Positions 1 to 10,400 of a DNA stretch of 64,000 nt are shown piece by piece (position 1 is the first letter of the stretch; each line of letters begins with the position of its first letter). The notes beneath the pieces were generated by a model. The model saw nothing but the letters and a program-made list of their open reading frames with translations, was not told the DNA's origin and searched no databases. The position numbers were made by a program, and so were the translations under genes. Source of the stretch: Strigamia acuminata. Taxonomy: Eukaryota; Arthropoda; Chilopoda; Geophilomorpha; Linotaeniidae. The stretch is from the NCBI GenBank assembly GCA_949358305.1, contig OX442317.1:5088186-5152185 (forward strand). Direction: 5' to 3'.

Positions 1-237
1 TTAATTGGGCATTTAGGGGCTGAAATCACTTCCTAACTGGAATTTTCCCTCGTGTGTACGAGATGAGCTTTTACATTTCAATTAACACCATTTAGTTGTG
101 TTTGTAACAGCCTTTTAACTATCTAGTAAAATTATAATTAAACTTGTTGGTTGTCTTCTCTCTCGGGTATTGCGGCTTTCCTAATTTGCTGCAAAGGGAA
201 AACGAAACTGACGGTTTGTTTATTTCGTATTTTTCAG

Positions 238-300
238 GGTCGATTTCTTAGAGCGCTGGTGAAAATGTACTTTGACCAGAGACAAGATTCTGATGATTAA
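238..300 (+). CDS. Terminal coding exon of an unidentified gene (rest lies upstream of the window)
   Basis: A T-rich tract ending in TTTTTCAG at 237 is followed by a 20-codon open frame that ends in TAA at 298-300. The peptide starts GRFLRALVKMYF and ends in the acidic tail QDSDD. The other two frames stop within a few codons. An AATAAA lies about 50 bp downstream in an A/T-rich stretch, as expected for a 3' UTR. I do not recognise the protein. The call rests on the acceptor, the frame and the downstream poly(A)-like signal, so it could be a chance exon. Confidence 0.35.
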   Translation, partial: GRFLRALVKMYFDQRQDSDD

Positions 301-1514
301 TTAATTTGAAGAAGAAAAAAAAAATGTGAAAAGAAATGATGATGATGATAATAAAAAAAAAATTAATAATATTTAATAATTATTTTTGGGTATTTATGGA
401 ATTAAATTTTGTTTTTGGGTGATTTTGAAAAATTAAAAAAAAAATAAATAATAATTTACTGTAATATATATAAAATGTTTAATGTAAATTTTTCTTTTTC
501 TTATTTAATAATTTTTAATTTGTAGCTTGCAGTCAGTGAATTACATAAAAGTGGTTTTAAACGATTTAATACAATAGTTTTAACGGAATTATTTATATAT
601 TTTTATTTTTTTATTAATTAATTAATTAATGTACTTTTTTGATCGTTTTAGTTTTGTAATTATTTTTATTGAGCTGATTTTTTGGTGAAATTTCTTTTTT
701 TCCTTTTCATTTTTCCATTAAATTTAGATCGACGAAAGTTTCAAAATCAATTGATAAGTTTCACGAAATATTTATAAAGTTTTCAGTTTATCACTTCGAA
801 AAAAATTGATAAATTCGAGGAATTATGCCAGAGCTGAAATCCAATAAAGATAATGTGTAATTTCACTAATTCCCAATCAAATTTTGGTAAATTTTACCAA
901 GAAATTTCACCAAAAAATCCTAGGATTATTTATTTTTTTGTACATAAACTAAGTTGTAGCCTCTAGTTGAAGTCTAGTCTGGTTTTATTGTTTTCAACAA
1001 AGAAAAATTCACAATTTTCCCACAGGAAATAATACCGAGATTACCGATACAGTCAAACGACTATACTTTTGTTTTGCTTTGCTTTGCTCCAGCAATACGT
1101 TGAAGATATCTCGACGTAGACAAACTATCTGCCGTTATCTGCCAGTTTGGTAGGCCCCAGAGAGGGGAGAAAGCTGCTAGTTATACAAGAGGTTTCTGGA
1201 TATCTGAATCCCTTTTCCCACCGGGCGCCACAAAGGCACAAATGGTCGGACAGGCGCCGAGTACGAAATTGAGTTTAGCGCTGAAGGTGTAGCGACACGA
1301 ATGTATAATTTTTAATAATCTGGTGGGAAATGGTACGTGGTTTTCAAAAATCTTAATAGTTTGACGATTTCTCGTCTCGTTTTAAAGATATTTCGTAGTT
1401 TGTGAGCTGATGCTGCGCAGTCAGCCATTTTCAATGACGTCACGCGCATTTATGACGTCATCTCTGATGTTTCTTTATTGAAAAAATTTTGTTGTGATTG
1501 TGAATGATGGTGTT
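301..1514. other. Intergenic region between two 3' ends
   Basis: Bases 301-1000 are low-complexity A/T sequence, probably 3' UTR of the upstream gene. Bases 1080-1300 are clearly richer in G+C, with short open stretches on both strands (for example around 1195-1330), but I could not choose a strand or a family. Two perfect TGACGTCA palindromes lie at 1435 and 1453. I see no gene I can defend here. Confidence 0.4.
1435..1460. promoter_or_regulatory. Pair of CRE palindromes (TGACGTCA x2)
   Basis: Two exact 8-bp TGACGTCA sites at 1435-1442 and 1453-1460 are 18 bp apart, separated by ACGCGCATTTA-like sequence. This is the consensus site of CREB/ATF bZIP factors. Paired perfect palindromes are unlikely by chance in A/T-rich DNA. 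They sit about 55 bp beyond the stop codon of the minus-strand gene, an odd place for a promoter unless an unseen transcript starts nearby. Confidence 0.5.
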
Positions 1515-2707
1515 TTATTTCTGGGCTGGCCGAGAAGTTAATCTGAATTTGTGGCAAAACCGAAGGACAGAGTTCTGTTGGATCTGTAGAAACCTCGCTG
1601 TCGTGCCTGGTTTTAGTCGGATGACATTCCCCGGGAACTTAACGTATTCTATCCGCACGTCGTCCAATGAGGTACCTGCAACATGTGCTCAAATTTAATT
1701 GTCGAATGGTAATTATTTTTATTATTTTTATTTTTACTTTCTTTGGTTAATAGCCAATCAATCAGCAATTTAAGATCTTCGTCCCAACCGATTAAAAATC
1801 GATATATAAAGTGGCCCCATAACGGTGGACGAGCGTTTGGATTAAATACTCGAACACAAACTTGAACGTAATGATTTGGGTAACCAGCATCACCTTCAGT
1901 CCTTGATTTAATTTTAAAAAATTAATAGTTTTTAATTTAAGAAATACAACCCAACAGTTTCGTCTTTCTGACACCAGACGGCAAGTGCGTTTAGCACCGG
2001 AACACGCGGCAAAATTCAAATTGGAATAAATTTTAAAAAAAGAAATAAAAGTTTAAAATGGAATAAAATGAAATTAGAAACATGAAAGAAGATCAAAAGC
2101 AAATTTTCACCGAGAAAATAACACGAGATACGAGATCTCTTACTAATCACTACTTTGGTTCGTTACCGCTAGATGTCAGGTGATGTATTGCAGGTTTCGG
2201 CTTTTTTACCCATTCCAATAAGCAGTGATGCCTCTGTAGTCATCTTTTCCCACATATTGAAATCCGGTGAAATTCTCGTGTTCTCCGCTACTGTGCGACG
2301 ATTTCGAAGGCGAAAAATCAGTTATTCGAGATTTAAGTTGTACAGTTCTTCCCTCCCGTTCATCTATCTATAATAATTAATTAATTAATTTGAATTTATT
2401 TATTTTGAATTTATTTACCGTCGTTCTGTACTCGACACAAGACGAATTTGAAGGAGTCTCGTTAATTTCCGGCACATTAAGAGTCGAATGGAGCTGGTTA
2501 GCGAATGATACTTTCAGAGATTGTTCACCCTTTTCATTCAGGTGCGAATTATTATTCGTATTTGGTGTAAAAGCGATCTGATCTACTGAACTTTTGCTTT
2601 TGTTTTTAATTGGCGTAATATCCTTAAAAACTAAAGAAAAGTCAATAAATTAATACGAAATCAAAATAAACAATTCGTGTTTTACCTTTTTTAAACCATC
2701 TACGCAT
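1515..2707 (-). CDS. Unidentified five-exon protein, 238 aa
   Basis: Coding exons on the minus strand are 2707-2686, 2630-2419, 2367-2210, 1901-1738 and 1675-1515. All junctions are GT-AG, the phases (1,0,2,1) agree at each junction, and the sum is 717 nt including stop TAA. The protein starts MRRWFKKVFKDITP. Residues 15-115 are Ser/Asn/Thr-rich and probably disordered. The C-terminal half (about 116-238) looks globular, rich in aromatics, with the stretch YVQVCVRVFNPNARPPLWGH and a basic end. I do not recognise the family. A loose resemblance of the VCVRVF segment to the TRAF/MATH fold is only a guess. The start is uncertain: a YY1-type ATG at 2832 could begin an additional first exon. Frame continuity across four introns makes a real gene likely. 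Confidence 0.72.
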
Positions 2708-2824
2708 ATTATCTATAAAAAAATTAGCCTAAAATAGTGAATAATGGTAATAAATAGACAACAAAATAAAATCTGCACGTGACAATGAATTGATTTTGTG
2801 CGACAAGAATGAAAGCGGAAAGCG

Positions 2825-2838
2825 CCGGCCATCTTGCG
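2825..2838 (-). promoter_or_regulatory. YY1-type initiator motif upstream of the minus-strand gene
   Basis: On the minus strand the sequence reads CCGCAAGATGGCCG, close to the YY1 core AAGATGGC that often overlaps the start region of TATA-less housekeeping genes. It lies about 120 bp upstream of the proposed MRRWFKK start and contains an in-frame ATG that could be an alternative start codon in a short first exon. Confidence 0.4.
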
Positions 2839-2969
2839 GAAAGCAGAAAAAATATTTTAAAAAAAATCATTTCAGCGGAACCAGAAGAAAATAAAAAAAT
2901 AAAATAAAATAAAATTATAAAAATTATACATCATCGAAGATTTAAAAAAAAAAAATAAGAAACTTCTAC

Positions 2970-3041
2970 TGGAGATGCCGGGATTTGAACCCGGGGCTTT
3001 TCGCATGCGAAGCGAACACTCTACCACTGAGTTACAACCCC
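2970..3041 (-). tRNA. tRNA-Ala (CGC)
   Basis: A 72-nt cloverleaf reads on the minus strand: 7-bp acceptor, D arm ACTC/GAGT, anticodon stem TTCGC/GCGAA with loop TTCGCAT (anticodon CGC), T arm CCGGG/CCCGG, discriminator A. The alanine identity pair G3-U70 is present. One T-T mismatch occurs at acceptor position 5-68. A run of more than ten T follows on the minus strand, serving as the Pol III terminator. First of four alanine tRNAs in 1.1 kb. Confidence 0.9.
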
Positions 3042-3124
3042 CGTCTTTCACGTTGTGTTTCGTAAGCGGTGATATTCCTACGTAAGATCTAAGTAAAAAT
3101 AAAAATAATAATTTAAAAAGTAAA

Positions 3125-3196
3125 TGGAGATACAGGGAATTGAACCCGGGACCTTTCGCATGCAAAGCGAACGCTCTACCACTGAGCTACATCCCC
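3125..3196 (-). tRNA. tRNA-Ala (TGC), slightly degenerate
   Basis: The minus strand folds as a 72-nt tRNA with acceptor GGGGATG, D arm GCTC/GAGC, anticodon loop TTTGCAT (anticodon TGC), T loop TTCAATT and discriminator A. G3-U70 is present. The T stem CCGGG/CCCTG carries one C-U mismatch and position 7-66 is G-U, so it is less perfect than its neighbours. T5 follows as terminator. It may be active or early in decay. Confidence 0.85.
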
Positions 3197-3215
3197 TGGT
3201 AGGGTTTTGTTATGC

Positions 3216-3620
3216 TAGATTCCCACTTGACTGAATTCAGTTAGCAGAAAATTTTCGGAGCAGAAAATTCATCTCTTCTGCTGTTGGTTCCCATCTGGAA
3301 ACAAAAATGGGGAGAAATTATTGGGCAGAAAAAAAAATCCCGTCAAAACTAAGAACGGGTAATCGGCCAAACACTGGCCGCATCCAATCGCACGAATTCG
3401 GCCAAAAAGTGCTTAGTTTCCCATCGAAACCAAGCAGCGGTAATCAGCTGAACACCGGCCGCATTTGAGAGATCAAATGCGGCCTAAATCGTATGCAATT
3501 TACACAAAAAAACACCATTTCTTTCAACAATTAATTGATAAGTTTAGATTGGCTGCCATTTTGTTTGAAATTGTTTTAACGAAAGGTCTATTTTTCTGCC
3601 CTGTTTCAGTCAAGTGGCTC
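3216..3620. mobile_element. MITE-like inverted-repeat element between tRNA genes
   Basis: The ends share an imperfect inverted repeat: CCACTTGACTGAA at 3223 with a following GCAGAAAA, and its complement at about 3590-3617. Inside are two diverged direct copies of a TAATC(G/A)GC...GGCCGCAT motif at about 3360 and 3432. No coding capacity is seen. The element separates tRNA genes 2 and 3. Confidence 0.5.
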
Positions 3621-3728
3621 GAAATGGCTTGAAATGGTGAAGATTTCGAGAAAAAATTTTTTTTTCATATATTTTTTGTTTCGTGTAAAAAAATTATAAA
3701 AATTAATTTATTTTCTTTAAAAAGAAAT

Positions 3729-3800
3729 TGGAGATGCCGGGGATCGAACCCGGGGCCTTTCACATGCAAAGCGAACGCTCTACCACTGAGCTACATCCCC
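3729..3800 (-). tRNA. tRNA-Ala (TGC)
   Basis: 72-nt cloverleaf on the minus strand: acceptor GGGGATG/CATCTCC with G3-U70, D arm GCTC/GAGC, anticodon stem TTCGC/GTGAA with loop TTTGCAT (anticodon TGC), T arm CCGGG/CCCGG with loop TTCGATC, discriminator A. A T5 run follows. The gene body is identical to the copy at 4036. Confidence 0.93.
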
Positions 3801-4035
3801 AGGTGAGTAGTTAATGGCCGAGTTAGAATTGATCTGATTTAATATTATTAATTTAAGTAAATTTGTGAGGAACGGGATTTATAACTGAGCTGGGCCCCCG
3901 ATTTCTAGGAGTCCATGACTTGGAAAGGAAAAAAATTAAAATAAAAACTGTGTTTTGTTTTGGTAGGAAAGTATTTTCTTTTATTTAATACACAAAAATA
4001 ATTTAATTCTATTTATTTTCTTTGAAAAAAAAAAG

Positions 4036-4107
4036 TGGAGATGCCGGGGATCGAACCCGGGGCCTTTCACATGCAAAGCGAACGCTCTACCACTGAGCTA
4101 CATCCCC
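4036..4107 (-). tRNA. tRNA-Ala (TGC)
   Basis: Identical in its 72 nt to the tRNA at 3729-3800, with anticodon TGC, G3-U70 and all four stems intact, followed on the minus strand by a T10 terminator. The flanks differ from the other copies apart from A/T richness, so any duplication was old or only the gene bodies are kept alike. Confidence 0.93.
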
Positions 4108-4472
4108 TTGCTGTGAATTGTTGTTAAATTAAGGTATTTAAAATAAAAATATTTAACTAATAATTTATTTTAGTATTTATAAATGTTTATACAAATTTAA
4201 TAAAGTTTTAAAAATTCTACGACATCAAACTCCACCAAAATTGGTGCTGATAATTACGATCTTTACCAAACGATATTTTTGACCAATCAAAACACTGCAA
4301 CATAGTTCTGCATTGTAACCGCCTCCGAACTAAACGAAGGACGAAATCCGTTTATTATTTTCACTCTTCAGTAATTTTATATCTTGTTTTGTGTTTAAAT
4401 AATTTTCAAACCTTCATTTCAATCATTTTTAGGAGCTCGTAGTGTAATAATAAGTAATAAAATCATACACGA

Positions 4473-7400
4473 ATGGACAACGCCGGGACAACAGCGGAGA
4501 AAAAGTGAGTTGTTGAGTTTGTTCGGTTTTCTGGTTTTCTCTCGAAAATTAAATATTTTCACAAATAAATTGACAGAATCAATTAACCAAACACCGTGAC
4601 ACTTTAATGAAATTCGATTTCATTCACTAGATCTAGAATGGATTTATTCCACACCCACACAACGTTTCTACACTTCAAGACGAGAACGAGGACGAGGCGG
4701 CGTCCTGTAGCTAGACATTGATTGCACGCAACTATTTGAGAGAAGCTCCAGCAGACGAGTTCGCAACGTCGCGAGGTCAGGTTGCCCGAGCATCTAGCTC
4801 AGGCCATGTGTTGATATCGGCCGTTCGAACATTGACACGATGGCCGAAGCGGCATCTACGAATCCGACTCCACCGACTCATTTCCCGATTTCTGCAATTA
4901 CACATAGAGTATTTCATCCACCGAAACTTGAAAGGTAAAAAAATCAACAAAAAAACACCTAAAACTTAAAATTAAAATGAAAAAAGGTGAGAAAAAATGG
5001 CGAATTTGAGTTGTAAGTTAAATTTAATTTTATTCCAATGTGAAAAAAAATGGTTTTGGCAATTTGGCATCACCTGGAGTTGAATACATAAATCTTGATG
5101 AACAGTTTGACGCCTGTAAACTCACCAGCTGCAGCTGATGCAACAAGTTTGAAGTGAAGTTGTATTTAAAAGATTGAAATTCTAATTCAGTAAGCATTAA
5201 TTTAGCAATTAATTAATTTGGGATTAAAAATCTTCACTTGGTTGCCAGCTGTGATGGCTCGAATGAGGTAAATTGAAATTTCCATGACAAGAAAGAGGAA
5301 AAGGAAACAAAAATAATTAATTTCATATAACTAGATTTCAAAATAAAGGAAAAAAAATCGTATTGATTTTTTCGAGTGTCTAGTTTATGCGGAATAATAT
5401 ATTTCTCATATTTTCGTCATATTGGTTTTGGTTGGATTGCTCCCTTCTGGCTGACCGAGCTTAAAATGAGAGATGCGTAATTAAAGTGGTGAAGCGTAAT
5501 TTTTGTTTAAGCCTACAGGATTTGTTGTGTCTATGATGTTATTCTGATAAAAAGTTTTTTGCTTCTTCAATAATTTTCCATCAAAATTCAATCGTGTTGT
5601 TTCAGAGCTTATATGTATGGCACTTTCCACTGTCCATACAATTTCTAAATGAAAATTGGTTATTTATCACACATCTTGTATCATTGATTAGTCAATATTA
5701 TATTTAACGACAAGTACTTACAATCCAGACAAAACTAAAAATAATTAAGAAGCCAGTCCCTTTTTCTCAGGAGCCAGCATATCTATTTTGCATATACGGG
5801 TTAAGAAATTCAAGCACAGGGCTGGACTGGGAACAAATTTAGTATCTGGAAATCTGGATAGGGAAATGAAAAAAGATTTTACGACGTCCCAGGACATCGG
5901 AAAATTCCTGGGATCCTGCCGGGCCAGTTGAGGCACCAGGTAGAAATTTTCAGGTGTTTTGGCGACTGGCACCTGGTATTTGTCTTCCCCTGCCTACCAT
6001 AGGAGATTTAATTTTTAGGTTGGCGAAATGCATTATACATACATAACGGAAAAAAAAGGAAAACAAGTGTAACGCACGTGTAATGTACATACTTAGTTAC
6101 TGACTTAGTACTTGTTATTAGTTATTTATACAAGAAATGTTCAATGATTCAGAAAATGAAGTATAATTTCTTAAGGTCTGACATTTTCTTTAAAATTAAT
6201 TTTTTTTTCGGTTAATTTGTATTGCTCTGGAACACGATTTATAATATTGCATTATATGTGCATACACCATCTTGGGGCTTATTTTCAGTGGAAAAGTCGC
6301 ATTATACCTTACGTGGGATCGCATTGTACGCGAGTATATACGATAATCATAATTGGAGCACTGCAGTCACAAATTCAAAAAAATAGGTCAATTCTGATTA
6401 TTTTTGCTATGTTTGATGTTGAAACTAATTTTTATATTGCTGACTATATAGTGCATCAGTTGTGACCTGATTTGTATCAATGACATTTTTGTATATTTAG
6501 AATGAAGGTGTTGTATTCATTTTTATGCTAACAGTCAATTACATGATACCAGCACAAAGAAACGATAGGTGCGCTCAAATTGCTTAAATTAAATGAATAT
6601 AAGTAAGTGGAATAACTGACTTATTATTGAATGCTCCTAAATGAAGCATCACATTCGGAAAAATAAGTGACACAAAGTATGGACCAACTTAAGTCAAAAT
6701 TGAAGTAAACAACGTCTTTGGGGTTATCAACTTAATACATTTAAGCAGATTTGTCTTTACCAATTTGAAGTTTTGAACTTGCCAAATGTTTGACACTCTT
6801 TGGCGAAAAAAGGTTCTCGAGTCTCCTTTTTACGACTTTAATCATTTTGACAGCAAACTCCAGCTTTCTGCGAAACATTAAAGAAATATCCCAGTATAAG
6901 GTCTAGACATTCACTTGACAATGTGTGGAAGAAGCAGATAGACCATCTGACCCTAAAAATCAATGCAGATGTCTATCTCTCTCTATCCACATTTCTGCCT
7001 GCATCCTCAATCTAGAAAGTTAACAAAAGCGCCGCTGTAATTTCTTCCCCACCAATTATTTCTGCCACAGTTCGAATTTGCCTTGTAATTCGACTTGGAA
7101 AAGTCTCTTTCTTTCGTGACTAATGTCTGGTAAAATCGTTATAATTTTCATTCTTTTATGTTCTATTTTTTATTTTTAATAATAAACAATTCCCAAGCAA
7201 AATTTGTGCTGATTTCATTATGTGGTTTTGTTGCACAACTCCCTCAAGCGCTGAGTATGCGAAATAAATTATTGCAGATTCAGTAAGTGGAATTGATGAT
7301 GGGAGGGGGGTTGGGGGTCGAGACGAGTCAAGCAATGAATTATACATTTTGGCTTATTGCGAGTATAGTACAATGAAACAAAAAACGTGTGCTTGATTTG

Positions 7401-10400
7401 ATAAAATCGCAGCAAATGAAACGTTTTTATTGAATAGTGCAAGACTGTAATTTGCTGGAGTGCCTAAATCGACTAATCCTAAGTGACCTTTCACCTTAGC
7501 ATCCTCCACTTGGAGCCAATAGCAGTCACCATTCACACACATCAGGCGCCAGCAACACCACTGAAAAGAGTTGTTGGGCGGAATGACAATTTATCAGGCT
7601 ATCGATCAATCTAACCGGTTTTTACTGCTTTTGCTACACTGTCTTATGCTCACATTAGCGAGAGTAATAGGGAATTGCAGCGTGTTTGATTAGAAATGGA
7701 GATTATTTGGAAGCGGAGATTGGGTTGGAAGGGTTTTTAATATTTTATTTGTTGGTTTTAACTGGTTTGTGATGATATTTTGTGACAAATGTTTTGTTTG
7801 TTTTTGTTTGGAAGGTTCTACTTGAAATTGTATTCCTTAGGGCAAGGAATGCAGCTGTGAGCTTAGGTTCCTTGGGTGGATGCAAGTCTCGTTTCAATTT
7901 CAATATGTTCACTGTGTAAAGTGAATTGAAGAATTGATCATGGGTGTTTCAAGAGTGTCTTATGTTGTGTGAGTTGGCTTGTTTTTGTTACCTGATGTTG
8001 TGATGTGACAGTTCTTTTTGTGAAAACAAAAATGTATATTTTATATATTCAATCAGTTGAGTAAAAATGGGAGATTATGAATTTTTAAATTATAATTTGG
8101 GAAGTATTTGATCTCTGTTTTTCTTGTCGCATATATATTTATATATTTATATGTATATTTATATTTATTATATAAAAAGAGATAGTAATAAGTGTATTTT
8201 TTAGATTTTTAAAGATTAAACTTTTTTGTTTGGGGAGGGATGCCTAAAAACACCTAAATCTGGCCCTGAAAAATAAATTTAATTCTGTTTTTACACAATT
8301 TCTTTTGATTTAACACATTTTTTTATGTACTCCGTATTTAACTGTGACTTTATGAATAGGCGTACTGTGATTTTTTTTATTGTGAGGAAATTGAGGCTTG
8401 CAGTGAATAGATGAAATTTACAAATTGGATTTACAGGGCTAATGACATAGATTGCACGGTGTATGGCAAATATTTTTAACACATGCTGATGAAACATTGG
8501 ATTTAGCTCTCTGCATTCTTGGGGCATCTGGATTATTAAAAGTAAAAGCTTAATGGCAAGCAGTTTGGTTTCGATGTAAATATTTTTTTTCCTATAAAAT
8601 TAATGTTTGAATTGAAAAACTACGGAATAATTCCAAAACTTAAGTTTATTATTGATTTTTGCCCTTAAAAATCTTCAGTTTTAAATGTTATATTAAAATA
8701 AATATTTTATATTACATTTGAGCTCAAAGTTTAGTTGGATAGTTTTTACTGCATTATTTGATGGTAGTCCATTAAAAGTTGAAAAGGGTTCTTATACAGG
8801 GAATTTAGTGTGCAATATTTATGTGGAAAATACAGTGTTGCTGCTGCATCTAGACAATGCATTAGCAAGACGTTGCTAGCCATCAACAATAAAGACTTGT
8901 AATAGGAAACAGTATTTTTTATACATATTTTACAGGCCCTTAAATGGTAGATTCCAGGGTTTTAATCGTGCTACATCGAGTTATTTTGCTAAACACACAA
9001 TTAAAGCTCTGCATAACTTAGTTGTTAATGTGAAATGTTTTCACTAAGCATATTCAATAAAGCTGTAACAGGATCATGAAATGCAGTGTTATGAGATTTA
9101 ACAGGAAAATCTTGTGTAAAATTTCGTTTTGACCCTTGTGGCCCGATAAAAATGGCACGACTTATGGAGGATCGTCTTTCCAGGCAATTTTTGGACACGA
9201 GAATCTTATGTTAATACTTATGCTGTCTGAAAGCACAAGTTGCATTCAAGAACGTCAACTCGTGTTAACCCTCCCCACCCTAACCTACCGTAGGGTCAAT
9301 TTTGACCTCCAAAAGTGTTTTTATTTTTTTACTAGAAAACTATTGGGATTTTCATTCTGAAATTTTATGTATTTTCATTTAACATCATAACAAACAATAA
9401 AAGAAATAATAGATTTAAAAATCGCAAAAAAAAATTTTCACAAAATTCCTTTGTTTACTCACTACTTTTGAATGCAATGTCAATTATTTTTGTCGCTCTC
9501 TTTTGACAAATACCGAATTGCTGAAATTTCTTCGTAAACATGAAATACTCAGAGAATAAAATCATTTTCACTCATTTTTGGAAACATTTTTTCGGCTTGG
9601 GGTAAAAAATGACCTGGGTTGGGTGAGTAAGGGATTTTTTTTAGGTTGGGGCTGCGAGGGTTAATAGGTGGTGCTAATTCTCGTGCTTTATTGAATGTGC
9701 CTGGCATCCTACATGGTTCAAAAATACATCGAAATTATATTGCAATGTATTTTGAAATGTATTAGCTTTTACGAGAATGCTATTGATTTGAAAATGTATT
9801 ATGAAATGCATTCCCAATATTATTATTTGTCAAATATGTATGCGTTTTCGAATGCATTTCTTAAATTGTATTGTGAGATGCGTTATACGGAGTACTTAAT
9901 TTCGCAAAATTCTATACATTTTGGAATGAATGCAGTGAGTGACAAGTAATATATGTAAAATATATTTTTGAACCATAAAAAGTATTTATTATTTTACACC
10001 ACAGCAACTTTAATCCTCTAGTATATGCGAATGAATTTTTAATTACCAATGGTAAACAAATTGTGTTGACTGCTCCGCAGCGCACATCATTAAATTATTC
10101 TTTACGGCTGAATATTTTTAGTAACGGAGTTGCAATTACCACGAATGATTGAAAGTGGATTCAATTTATTTCGAAATTTTACTTTCCACACGGAGGATTG
10201 TGCAGAATAATGTCGACTTGATAAGTCACTGTTACTGTCATGTATTAGTAAGAAATGGATAAGTTACTTTTGTTTATACAAATCGAGAGGCGACAACAGA
10301 AGCCAAATTACTAGTCAGTAAAATAGTTTACTGGGGAACTTGCGCATCCGGCTGCAGGAACTTGTTTAGGAAAGCCTGAAGTGTCTTCATTTGTAAGCTT

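Noticed and set aside
1792-2019. A minus-strand frame reading through 1920-2019 (NFAACSGAKRTCRL...)
   Set aside because: No acceptor precedes it. The splice from 2210 to 1901 keeps phase and gives ITAYWNGTEGDAGYP, so this segment is intron.
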